Source: JASFYU01 sp045046905 (lineage in GTDB: Bacteria > Bacteroidota > Bacteroidia > Flavobacteriales > Flavobacteriaceae). Taken from it: a stretch of DNA of 31,319 bases. Under the pieces are notes generated by a model. That model made no database searches. It saw only the letters and a program-made list of their open reading frames with translations, and was not told the DNA's origin. The stretch's first letter is position 1. The number at the start of each line of letters is the position of its first letter. The position numbers and the translations under genes were made by a program. Location: positions 1 to 31,319 of the forward strand of contig JASFYU010000080.1 of assembly GCA_045046905.1 (NCBI GenBank). Reading direction: 5' to 3'. Of this stretch, positions 16,645 to 23,942 are shown one piece after another.

Positions 16645-16739
16645 ATCTTCATAATGATTATACTTGCTCAACTGTTTATGATTTGTTTAAAGTTTTTGCT
16701 GCCTCAAAAATGTTCCTTTTTCGGAACAGATAGGCCTAT

Positions 16740-18521
16740 TTATTTTTTACTAAATAGATATGCTCTAAAAAAATAGCCTAAAGAAACAAACCACAAAGAC
16801 CATCCTACGTATAGGAACCGTTGAATAAACCCAAAATAATTATTCGTGAGTTCCGGGAATGAAGAGCGCATGGCTAAAGTTATTGTAGGAACGAGTATAA
16901 ATACAAAACAGATGGCGGATAATATTCTGATACCCACAAATTGCTTTTTTCGCCATAAAACCATTGCTGACAAGGGGCCGATAATGACTAGTATGATGCT
17001 ATTGGCAATTAAAGCTCTCATACTGTTCAGTTCAGGGGAAAGCGCTAAACCTAGCATAGAGGGAGTGATGAATAACAGGAATAGCACAGGTAGGAAATTG
17101 ATTTTTAATTCCTTACAACTTTTATATAGTCCCAATACAAAGGGGATGGTAAGTAATACTATTATTAATTGAATAATGGCCATAAACGTGCCAGAGTTGC
17201 AATAGAAAGAAGTCAATGAGATAAGATGTTGTTTCATATGATTGTAACCCCCATAAAGAAAACCTGCAATGAGGATGCCCGTCCAGAATACAAATGGAAT
17301 CACATAGCCTAATGCAAGTAGTTTTTCTGTTTCTAGGCAAGCTTTGGTTCTTAAATGAATACCCACAACAACGAACAGAAAGATGAACAAAATGATTAGG
17401 CCAAGTATTTTTCTGTTCATAGATACTGCAAAGGGTTTGTTATGATAAATTCGCAAGACGTGATCTAGAATTCGTTCTTTACTGTAGGCTATTCCATTTG
17501 TGCAATAGGCAATAGATAAACTATCCTGAGGATAATAGGTTAAGCTTGACTCGGAAGCAATATAACCACCTGTATGACCAAACCCCATTGTATTATCAAA
17601 CGGCATTCGGAAGATACCTAGGCCATAACCCTCGCCAGCAGTCATTTCGGCCAGACTTTTTTCTGATATTAGTTTTCCGGTAAAAAGGGCTTCTATAAAC
17701 TGGGCCATGTCGGAAGGTGTGGAAACAATACCACCAGCTCCGGCTGGAATCAATCCGCTAAACTCTCCCTCGTCAACTTCTGTCCATTTTTTGTCAAATT
17801 GGTATGAAAAGCTTTTGTTTTCCACACTATCTAATGCACCAACTCCAAAATACGTATTCTTCAGGCCAATTTTTGAAGAAATGCGATTAGAAAGTGCCAC
17901 TCCATATGAGGCTTCATCTAAATGTTCAATTATGTACCCTAATAAAAGGTAATTTGAATTACTGTAATCTAACTTTTCATTGGGCCGAAAATCTGGATTG
18001 AACCGTGCAATGTTCTTTACTATTATTTCTCGAGAATTCCCTTCAATAGCTGCTGGAGCTTCAGGTTGTTCTTTAGTGAAATCATGGATTCCGCTTCTAT
18101 GGCTAAGCATATCTTTAATGGTTATGATTCCCGAATTTGGGATTTCTTGAAAGAACCCTTTCAACTTTGTTTCTAATGTAAGTTTTCCTTTTTCAATTAA
18201 TTGAAGAATCATAGTGGCGGTATAAGTTTTTGTGATAGACCATATTCGATATTTTGTTTCTGTATCGGCTGGTATTTTATCTTCATCTGATACGTATCTA
18301 TAGCCAATTGCCCGGCTGTATAATATTTTATTGTTTTTTGAAATGGTAATACTCCCCATTGCCTCATTTCTTTCTTCCAGAGAATCGAAAAGTTCATCAA
18401 GTTTGTTAGTGTTCAATTCTTGGCTATAGCCTTTTTCAGTGGTACTAGTGATGGCTATGACAATTATAAAAAAGGCAATAGAATTTCTGACCCATTTCTG
18501 GATGATTTTGATTTTTTTCAT
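16740..18521 (-). CDS. Beta-lactamase-fold serine hydrolase with C-terminal membrane domain
   Basis: 593 residues. A hydrophobic signal/anchor (13-26) is followed by a class C beta-lactamase/penicillin-binding-like domain with S95-I-T-K98, Y186-S-N188 and H316-T-G318, the three active-site motifs of the family. From ~371 to the end come six or seven hydrophobic helices (about 371-390, 403-423, 437-465, 477-495, 503-522, 530-550, 567-588). The catalytic domain would be outside the cytoplasmic membrane. Such proteins are usually peptidases or esterases; antibiotic hydrolysis should not be assumed. It follows the kinase and regulator genes on the same strand after 130 bp and may be in their regulon. 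Confidence 0.87.
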   Translation of the reverse strand: MKKIKIIQKWVRNSIAFFIIVIAITSTTEKGYSQELNTNKLDELFDSLEERNEAMGSITISKNNKILYSRAIGYRYVSDEDKIPADTETKYRIWSITKTYTATMILQLIEKGKLTLETKLKGFFQEIPNSGIITIKDMLSHRSGIHDFTKEQPEAPAAIEGNSREIIVKNIARFNPDFRPNEKLDYSNSNYLLLGYIIEHLDEASYGVALSNRISSKIGLKNTYFGVGALDSVENKSFSYQFDKKWTEVDEGEFSGLIPAGAGGIVSTPSDMAQFIEALFTGKLISEKSLAEMTAGEGYGLGIFRMPFDNTMGFGHTGGYIASESSLTYYPQDSLSIAYCTNGIAYSKERILDHVLRIYHNKPFAVSMNRKILGLIILFIFLFVVVGIHLRTKACLETEKLLALGYVIPFVFWTGILIAGFLYGGYNHMKQHLISLTSFYCNSGTFMAIIQLIIVLLTIPFVLGLYKSCKELKINFLPVLFLLFITPSMLGLALSPELNSMRALIANSIILVIIGPLSAMVLWRKKQFVGIRILSAICFVFILVPTITLAMRSSFPELTNNYFGFIQRFLYVGWSLWFVSLGYFFRAYLFSKK

Positions 18522-18617
18522 GTTTTTTGACTGTTTGTTAACGAATATTCAGATTTCGCACTAAGGTGTTATAAAGGGCAAATAGCATCTTATTTTTATT
18601 CCCACCAGTGGGTTTAA

Positions 18618-18635
18618 CCTGCCTATGCTGGCAGG
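18618..18635. repeat. GC-rich palindromic repeat, family 1 (copy 2)
   Basis: CCTGCC-TATGCT-GGCAGG, preceded at 18601 by a second palindrome CCCACCAGTGGG. It lies after the response-regulator gene and before the hydrolase gene (minus strand) and could fold in their mRNA. No T-run follows, so it is not a convincing terminator. Confidence 0.5.
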
Positions 18636-18651
18636 CTTGCCCCGTTGTTTA

Positions 18652-19341
18652 CTATTTTAGCTTTTCAATTTCATTTTTATACGCTTCTCCAATCGGAATT
18701 TCGATAGTGCCTATCCATATGTCCGATTTTTTTATTTTTGAAATATGTTTTTTACCGACAATATATGATCGGTGCACTCTCATGAAATCTAAAGACGGTA
18801 ATAGCGCTTCGGTTTCCTTCATGGTAAGTCGAGTAACGATGTTCTGTTCTTTCAGCACATACTTTACATAGTTTCCTGTGCCCTCAATGTATAGTATATT
18901 GTTGAGTTCTACCTTTACCAGTTCGTATCCGCTTTTAATAAAAATAGCGGAATCAACTACTTGATTGGCTTTGGCCTTCTTTCTCAATTCAAATTGTTCG
19001 TTGGCTCTATTGCACGACATGATAAATCTAGAAAGTGAAAAAGGTTTTAGCAAGTAGTCAACCGCATTCAATTCGAAGCTTTGAACTGCATGTTCGCTGT
19101 ATGCCGTGGTAAAAATGATCATGGGCGGATTTGAAATTGATTTCAAAAAATCTAAGCCCGAAATGTCAGGCATTTTAATGTCGAGAAAAATCAAGTCGAT
19201 TTCATTTTTTTGCAAAAAGGCCATTGCCTCGAAAGCATTGGTAAAGCATTTGAGTAAGTCGAGAAAAACTATCTTTTCCGAAAAGTTTTTGACTACTTCC
19301 AAAGCAATCGGTTCATCGTCAATAGATATGGCTCTAAGCAT
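18652..19341 (-). CDS. LytTR-family response regulator
   Basis: 229 residues: receiver domain (acidic pair D8-D9 in SIDDEP, phospho-acceptor D54 in LIFLDIKMPD, lysine in DYLLKPFS), then a C-terminal LytTR DNA-binding domain from about 125 (IFIKSGYELVKVELNNILYIEGTGNYVKY, MRVHRSYIVGKKHI). The start MLRAISIDDEP is chosen because it follows an AAAAGAG ribosome-binding site 10 nt after the kinase stop and matches the usual domain start; an upstream ATG at 19401 lies inside the kinase gene. It should be phosphorylated by the adjacent LytS-type kinase. Confidence 0.93.
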   Translation of the reverse strand: MLRAISIDDEPIALEVVKNFSEKIVFLDLLKCFTNAFEAMAFLQKNEIDLIFLDIKMPDISGLDFLKSISNPPMIIFTTAYSEHAVQSFELNAVDYLLKPFSLSRFIMSCNRANEQFELRKKAKANQVVDSAIFIKSGYELVKVELNNILYIEGTGNYVKYVLKEQNIVTRLTMKETEALLPSLDFMRVHRSYIVGKKHISKIKKSDIWIGTIEIPIGEAYKNEIEKLK

Positions 19342-19351
19342 GGTTTCTCTT

Positions 19352-20911
19352 TTAGATTTGAATTGACAGTTTTGCATTAAACTCGTTTCCCCATGCGCCA
19401 AAAGTTAACTCATGTTTACCTTCGTAAAGTAATTTTAAACGCTCCTGCACATTTTGAAGTCCGATACCCGATTTTTCCTTTTCAGGGTCATTCTCTCGAT
19501 TTATATGGATGCTATTGCGAACTTCAAAAAGGATACGATTTTCACTGCATTGGAGTTTTATTGTTATCCATGATTTCTTTTGTAGGCTTATACCATGTTT
19601 AAAGGCGTTTTCTACAAAAGGAATCAATAGCATGGGGGCAATCTGTTGGTCCGAACATTGCTGGTCAATGTGCTCTTCTATTACAATGCCCGGGGAGGCG
19701 CATGTTCGTAACTTTTGAAGGGAAAGATAATTTTTAAGATATTCGATTTCCTTGCCTAATGAAATCTCATCTTGATTGTTTTCATGTAACATGAACCGCA
19801 TCATATCACCAAGTTTTTGGATTCCTTCAGCCGTACTTTCAGATTTCTCTTTCAAAGCTGTACCATATAGTGTATTCAATGCATTGAACAAAAAATGAGG
19901 ATTGATCTGTGACTTTAGAAATTGTAAATCGGCCTTTGATTTCTCCAACACTTTCTGAACCCCTCGTAACTGTAATATTTTATCTTTTCGTTGTTCATAG
20001 AGTACCCATGTTATTGGGGTAATTATTAAAGATAATAGTAACCATGAATTAAAAAAGTTAGCAGGTTTCAAGCCTATATTTCTAGCAGCAAGAGCCAGTG
20101 GTGCCATGGCTATGATCGTTGATAGTAAAATACCTCCGATTACTTTAAAACTAATGAAAGAGCTTGCTCCTTTGGATGGGAAAAGCCAATACGTATTTAT
20201 CATGTACAAAATAAATACCGAAAGTATCATAACTAAATACACTGCAACATTCTGAATAACCCCAAAAATGGATGTAAAAAAGACTATTAGGATGAATGCG
20301 AACAAGAATGTCATTGCTTGGTTACTTACTAAAATAATGTAAGGTTTTCTTGCCCCCACTCGGCTAAGGGTGTAAATAAAGATTTCACGACATCCAAAAT
20401 AAATTAGGTAGATGACATACAAGAAAAACATACTTATATCTCTCATATCAAAGCTCGTAAAAAGTAAATGCCTGGCTATGAGCTTTTCGTTTGATATGGC
20501 CATCAAGCGCAATACACCGTCTGCTACACTTCTGGGGCTGGCATAATATATGGTTACCTTACCGACGATGATGAGTAGTACGCCGATTAGGATTAATAAT
20601 GCAAATATGACAAGAGCTTTTGATCGTTTAGAACCTTTTGATGAAGTCGAGTATATGCTTGAAACTAAAGGTGTAATTTTCCAATATATAATTAAATAGC
20701 AGAGAAAAGGAAATAGCACTTGGGTTAATTGTGGCAATAAGATGTTCAGATAGTAATTGAAGCTATTACCATAAGATTCAAATGGAGTGGCATAAATTAA
20801 TTGTACGTCGGTAGTGCTAAGTTTAAAAGATTGTATCAAGTAGAGCAATACCCCGAATAGCGTTATAAGAGTTGCCAATACAATTTCATGTTCCCTTATT
20901 CGTAACTTCAT
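19352..20911 (-). CDS. LytS/YehU-type sensor histidine kinase
   Basis: 519 residues. The N-terminal ~305 residues contain about eight TM helices (for example 11-29, 56-76, 99-117, 159-174, 191-215, 223-243, 256-275, 288-305), so sensing is probably within or at the membrane. A short coiled-coil (KILQLRGVQKVLEKSKADL) leads to the His_kinase domain QINPHFLFNALNTLYG with phospho-acceptor H339, and the N box is PFVENAFKHG. A final HATPase region includes GIGLQNVQERLKLLY. It is first in the minus-strand operon with the LytTR regulator. The ligand is unknown; members of this family sense extracellular peptides or pyruvate. Confidence 0.92.
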   Translation of the reverse strand: MKLRIREHEIVLATLITLFGVLLYLIQSFKLSTTDVQLIYATPFESYGNSFNYYLNILLPQLTQVLFPFLCYLIIYWKITPLVSSIYSTSSKGSKRSKALVIFALLILIGVLLIIVGKVTIYYASPRSVADGVLRLMAISNEKLIARHLLFTSFDMRDISMFFLYVIYLIYFGCREIFIYTLSRVGARKPYIILVSNQAMTFLFAFILIVFFTSIFGVIQNVAVYLVMILSVFILYMINTYWLFPSKGASSFISFKVIGGILLSTIIAMAPLALAARNIGLKPANFFNSWLLLSLIITPITWVLYEQRKDKILQLRGVQKVLEKSKADLQFLKSQINPHFLFNALNTLYGTALKEKSESTAEGIQKLGDMMRFMLHENNQDEISLGKEIEYLKNYLSLQKLRTCASPGIVIEEHIDQQCSDQQIAPMLLIPFVENAFKHGISLQKKSWITIKLQCSENRILFEVRNSIHINRENDPEKEKSGIGLQNVQERLKLLYEGKHELTFGAWGNEFNAKLSIQI

Positions 20912-21022
20912 TTTAAATAATTTTATACAAGTTTATGGCTTACTGTAAAGCAATTCTTTGAATTGTGATGAAACTACTAGAAAATGTGACTAAATCGTAA
21001 GATTCATAGTTTGAATTTTTAA

Positions 21023-21128
21023 TGTCTCATAAAACAACTGTTTTAAAGGATGTTTTTTTAAAATAAAAATTCCTTATCAGAAGGCCTTTTTCTAAGGGCT
21101 TTCCTATTAACACACTTTTTATGAGACA
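21023..21128. mobile_element. MITE-like element with 12-bp terminal inverted repeats
   Basis: TGTCTCATAAAA at 21023-21034 and its exact inverse TTTTATGAGACA at 21117-21128 bound 82 bp of non-coding A/T-rich DNA. No clear target-site duplication was found. It lies between the divergent kinase and rrf2 genes and may carry part of their promoters. Confidence 0.5.
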
Positions 21129-21150
21129 ATCAAGTAAGGGTTCGGTCTGA

Positions 21151-21180
21151 TGCCCTTTCCCAATTTTCCCTATCTTAGCA
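21151..21180 (+). promoter_or_regulatory. Promoter-like element of rrf2
   Basis: CCAATTT and CCTATCTTAG, ending 2 nt before the rrf2 ATG. TATCTTAG is one base from the TAnnTTTG consensus. A diverged copy occurs at 16537-16566. If used, the rrf2 mRNA would be leaderless. Confidence 0.4.
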
Positions 21181-21182
21181 AG

Positions 21183-21593
21183 ATGCTTTCTAAAAAGACA
21201 AAATACGGCTTAAAAGCACTGACTTATTTGGCTTCTCAAAAAGACAGGAAGCCGGTGCAGATTGCTGAAATTGCAAAAAAAGAGAACATTTCACAAAAAT
21301 TCCTAGAAACCATTCTATTGACCCTTCGTAAAACAGGTTTTTTGGGTTCCAAAAAGGGCAAAGGCGGCGGATACTATCTGATAAAAGACCCTTCGGAAGT
21401 ATTGATGACTGATGTAATGCGGGTTTTAGAAGGCCCCATTGCTATGGTACCCTGTGTAAGTCTTAATTTTTATGAAAAATGTGAGGATTGCCCCGATGAA
21501 AAAGCCTGTGCGGTGAATAAATTGATGCTACAGGTCAGAGATAGTACCTTGTCGGTCTACAGAAACAATACTCTGGCCGATATATTGGTGTGA
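21183..21593 (+). CDS. Rrf2-family transcriptional regulator
   Basis: 136 residues. N-terminal winged helix-turn-helix (KTKYGLKALTYLASQ ... IAEIAKKENISQKFLETILLTL) and the typical wing GSKKGKGGGYYL. In the effector half are four cysteines, C91, C100, C103 and C109 (C-x8-C-x2-C-x5-C), more than IscR's three, which could bind an Fe-S cluster or sense redox or sulfur state. The start at MLSKKTKYGLKAL matches the family; a frame from 21150 adds 11 unconserved residues. It lies directly before the sulfate-assimilation operon on the same strand, so it is the obvious candidate regulator, comparable in role to CymR of Firmicutes. Confidence 0.92.
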   Translation: MLSKKTKYGLKALTYLASQKDRKPVQIAEIAKKENISQKFLETILLTLRKTGFLGSKKGKGGGYYLIKDPSEVLMTDVMRVLEGPIAMVPCVSLNFYEKCEDCPDEKACAVNKLMLQVRDSTLSVYRNNTLADILV

Positions 21594-21831
21594 CAAGAAC
21601 TAATGGGTGCGAATCGTGTCGGAAGTAAATTACTGAGCATAGTCGAATTAAGGCGAAAATGAGTGTGTATCTACCACGTTTCATTGCTATTAATTTTAGA
21701 CGTTCAAAATCAAAACTCACTTCAGTTTGCTAATATCTTTTTTTAAAAAATGCTCATTATGAGCTTTCATATTCTCAATATCACTTTCTTTTTGTTATAA
21801 AATCATCAATAAGGCGCAAAAAAACAGTTAA

Positions 21832-21851
21832 TCTACTAAAACTATAGGGTA
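21832..21851 (+). promoter_or_regulatory. Operator-like repeat, upstream copy
   Basis: TCTACTAAAACTATAGGGTA agrees with the downstream copy (21912) at 17 of 20 positions and lies exactly 80 bp from it. An inverted half-site TTAGTAGA lies between them at 21880-21887. Likely target of the Rrf2 regulator; this is inference. Confidence 0.5.
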
Positions 21852-21898
21852 AAAGTAATATGTAGTAGGTTTTAGCGTCTTAGTAGAGATAATAACGT

Positions 21899-21906
21899 TA
21901 TTTTTG
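21899..21906 (+). promoter_or_regulatory. -7 promoter element of the sulfate-assimilation operon
   Basis: TATTTTTG matches TAnnTTTG 44 bp before the DUF2061 ATG. The downstream operator-like repeat starts 5 bp later, so it would overlap the transcription start. Confidence 0.6.
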
Positions 21907-21911
21907 CTTAG

Positions 21912-21931
21912 TCTATTAAATCTATAGAGTA
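21912..21931 (+). promoter_or_regulatory. Operator-like repeat, start-site copy
   Basis: TCTATTAAATCTATAGAGTA lies directly after the -7 box. A protein bound here would block transcription. It is the partner of the repeat at 21832-21851. Confidence 0.55.
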
Positions 21932-21950
21932 CTAGAAATATTTTGAAACT

Positions 21951-22214
21951 ATGATAGCGGATCAGATTATTTTAAATAAAAAGGGAATAAAGAGCGATTA
22001 CGTTTCCGACAAAAAATCAGAAAGACCCATACGAAGTATTGCCAAGGCAGTTAGTTGGAGGGTCATAGGTACGCTTGATACCCTTTTAATTTCTTATCTG
22101 TTAACAGCTGAAGTGGCCTTAGCCGCTTCTATTGCCTCTATAGATTTTGTCACAAAGATGTTCTTGTACTTTTTTCACGAACGTATATGGAATAAAATTG
22201 GTTGGGGAAAATAA
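21951..22214 (+). CDS. DUF2061 membrane protein
   Basis: 87 residues. After a polar 27-residue N-terminus comes the DUF2061 domain: RSIAKAVSWRVIGTLDTLLISYLL, a second hydrophobic stretch AEVALAASIASIDFVTKMFLYFF, and the ending HERIWNKIGWG. Two TM helices are likely. The family often sits beside cysteine/sulfate-assimilation genes, as here, but its function is unproven; sulfate entry or a link between membrane and assimilation enzymes are guesses. It is the first gene of the operon, ending 10 nt before the cysH start. Confidence 0.9.
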   Translation: MIADQIILNKKGIKSDYVSDKKSERPIRSIAKAVSWRVIGTLDTLLISYLLTAEVALAASIASIDFVTKMFLYFFHERIWNKIGWGK

Positions 22215-22224
22215 AGAAAGGACT

Positions 22225-22848
22225 ATGGTATTCACTAAAAAACAAATCGAAAAACTTAATGTCCAGTTCAAGGGCATTCCCCCAGGAGAAATAATTTCTT
22301 GGGCGATCAAGAGTGCTGAAAAAGCGATTGTCACCACAAATTTCAGACCCTATGAGGCGGCTATATTGCATGCTGTGGCCGATGTTAAAAATGATATCCC
22401 CGTTGTCTGGTGCGATACGGGCTATAATACGCCCAATACTTACAGGCATGCTGAAGAATTAATCGAAAAACTAGGGTTGAACATTGACCTTTATGTTCCC
22501 AAACAAACGGCTTCGCACCGTGATAGCGTTATGGGAATACCTCAAATAGACGATCCACGACATGCCGAATTTACAAGGCAGGTGAAATTAGAGCCTTTCG
22601 GAAGGGCAATGACAGCACATCGACCTGATGTTTGGTTCACTAATTTAAGAAAAGGACAAACGGCTCTTCGCAACTCTTTAGATATTCTAAGCTTGGGTAA
22701 GGACGGCGTTCTAAAAGTGAGCCCTTTTTACCATTGGAGCGATACTCAGTTAGATGACTATTTAACAGAAAATAATTTACCAAACGAGCATAAGTACTTT
22801 GACCCCACCAAGGTTTTAGAGGGCCGAGAATGTGGCTTGCATACTTGA
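22225..22848 (+). CDS. cysH: CysH-family adenylylsulfate/phosphoadenylylsulfate reductase, divergent short form
   Basis: 207 residues. Thioredoxin-dependent reduction of activated sulfate to sulfite is expected: VVWCDTGYNTPNTYRHAEEL, the VKLEPFGRAM block and the C-terminal catalytic RECGLHT (C203) are CysH features. It lacks the CC...CxxC set that binds [4Fe-4S] in APS reductases, which would suggest a PAPS enzyme, yet no APS kinase is encoded nearby. The nucleotide loop reads TTNFRPYEAAILH where E. coli has SSFG-type sequence, and the C-terminal segment before ECGLH is shortened. APS or PAPS as substrate is therefore open. The start ATG at 22225 follows AAAGAAAGGA; longer frames run back into the DUF2061 gene. 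Confidence 0.9.
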   Translation: MVFTKKQIEKLNVQFKGIPPGEIISWAIKSAEKAIVTTNFRPYEAAILHAVADVKNDIPVVWCDTGYNTPNTYRHAEELIEKLGLNIDLYVPKQTASHRDSVMGIPQIDDPRHAEFTRQVKLEPFGRAMTAHRPDVWFTNLRKGQTALRNSLDILSLGKDGVLKVSPFYHWSDTQLDDYLTENNLPNEHKYFDPTKVLEGRECGLHT

Positions 22849-22905
22849 GCAATTATAATGGGCGATATATTTAGAACTTGAATTTGACTTTTGAACATAG
22901 ATTTT

Positions 22906-23805
22906 ATGAAAAACACATCACATATAAACGCACTTGAAAATGAGGCCATCTATATATTTAGAGAAGTGGCGGCTCAATTTGAACGTCCCGTTCTTTTGTT
23001 TTCTGGCGGAAAAGATTCGATAACCCTGGTGCGATTGGCTCAAAAAGCTTTTTGGCCCGCAAAAATACCTTTTCCGTTGATGCATATCGATACAGGACAC
23101 AATTTTCCTGAAACCATTGAGTTTCGTGACAGCCTGGTCAAAGAGTTGGGGCTTGAACTGATTATCAGAAACGTTCAGGATTCTATCGATCAGGGAAAGG
23201 TGAAAGAAGAAACGGGAAGATATTCAAGTAGAAACTCCCTGCAGACAACCACGCTGTTAGATGCCATCGAAGAATTCAAGTTCGATGCCTGTATCGGAGG
23301 GGCACGAAGAGATGAAGAAAAGGCACGGGCCAAAGAACGTATTTTTTCTGTGCGTGACGATTTTGGGCAATGGGACGAGAAAAATCAACGCCCTGAATTG
23401 TTCGATATGCTGAACGGGCAAATTGAATTGGGGCAAAATGTACGGGTTTTTCCGATTTCAAACTGGACAGAACTCGATGTGTGGTCCTATATAGAAAAAG
23501 AAAAAATGGAAATTCCATCTATCTATTTTGCGCATAAACGAAAGATATTTATGAGAGACGGACTCATTTGGTCACATTCAGAATTTGTATACCAAGAAGA
23601 TGATGAAGAAATATTGGAACGTATGGTGCGCTTTAGAACCGTAGGCGATATGAGCTGTACGGCGGCTGTATTTTCAGAAGCCTCCGATATAGAATCGGTG
23701 GTACAAGAAATCAGAGATTCTACTATCTCTGAAAGAGGTGCGCGGATTGATGATAAACGCTCCGAAGCGGCGATGGAGAAAAGAAAACAACAAGGATATT
23801 TTTAA
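22906..23805 (+). CDS. cysD: Sulfate adenylyltransferase subunit 2
   Basis: 299-residue catalytic subunit of ATP sulfurylase, activating sulfate to APS with ATP. The PP-loop SGGKDS is at residues 33-38 (LLFSGGKDSITLVRLA), followed by MHIDTGHNFPETIEFRD, GGARRDEEKARAKERIFS and the ending RISERGARIDDK-like SERGARIDDKRSEAAMEKRKQQGYF, all standard for CysD. The ATG at 22906 is preferred to a TTG at 22891. CysD needs the GTPase CysN, encoded next after 137 bp. That spacer contains a hairpin (CATATCCC ... GGGAATATG, from 23815) and a dispersed repeat. Confidence 0.97.
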   Translation: MKNTSHINALENEAIYIFREVAAQFERPVLLFSGGKDSITLVRLAQKAFWPAKIPFPLMHIDTGHNFPETIEFRDSLVKELGLELIIRNVQDSIDQGKVKEETGRYSSRNSLQTTTLLDAIEEFKFDACIGGARRDEEKARAKERIFSVRDDFGQWDEKNQRPELFDMLNGQIELGQNVRVFPISNWTELDVWSYIEKEKMEIPSIYFAHKRKIFMRDGLIWSHSEFVYQEDDEEILERMVRFRTVGDMSCTAAVFSEASDIESVVQEIRDSTISERGARIDDKRSEAAMEKRKQQGYF

Positions 23806-23898
23806 GCTCATATCCCGATCCCGTAGTGGGAATATGAAGGTTCAAAAACATTGAAATAGTAAATCAATTTTGAATAGTAATAATAAAGGCTCTTATTC

Positions 23899-23936
23899 GC
23901 CCGAGTAAGAGTTCCCCCTTTGGGGGTTAGGAGGCA
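23899..23936 (+). repeat. Dispersed repeat, family 3 (copy a), carrying the cysN Shine-Dalgarno
   Basis: Begins CCCGAGTAAGAGTT, then the palindrome CCCCCTTTGGGGG and TTAGGAGGC. Its AGGAGG (23929-23934) is a perfect Shine-Dalgarno 8 nt before the cysN ATG. Related copies are at 25315, 25375 and 27529. Confidence 0.65.
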
Positions 23937-23942
23937 GAATTT

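Larger units (their letters stand above)
16434..16739. other. Spacer with relics between the sigma-factor and hydrolase genes
   Basis: 306 bp. It holds the sigma-factor promoter region (minus), a plus-strand 30-bp element matching the rrf2 promoter (16537-16566), a relic of the metZ 3' end (16579-16644), and a small palindrome TGTTCC-GGAACA (16711-16728). Confidence 0.6.
21594..21950. other. Control region of the sulfate-assimilation operon
   Basis: 357 bp between rrf2 and the DUF2061 gene. The first half has a family-2 half repeat (CTGAGCATAGTCGAA at 21633). The second half holds the operator-like repeats and the -7 box listed separately. No RNA gene was recognised. Confidence 0.6.

Noticed and set aside
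16711..16728. TGTTCC-GGAACA palindrome
   Set aside because: Considered as a terminator or operator, but it has only a 6-bp stem, no T-run, and no second copy in the window.
16740..18521. Antibiotic-resistance beta-lactamase
   Set aside because: The active-site motifs fit the wider serine-hydrolase family, and the long C-terminal membrane domain is unlike resistance enzymes.
15388..21150. Integrative element inserted at the metZ 3' end
   Set aside because: The 15-bp identity at the metZ end resembles an attachment core, but there is no integrase or transposase, and the second duplicated marker (the rrf2 promoter) fits allele joining better.
22147..22224. Longer N-terminus for cysH inside the DUF2061 gene
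   Set aside because: The extra residues (MSQRCSCTFFTNVYG...) are out-of-frame DUF2061 sequence, and a good ribosome site precedes the ATG at 22225.
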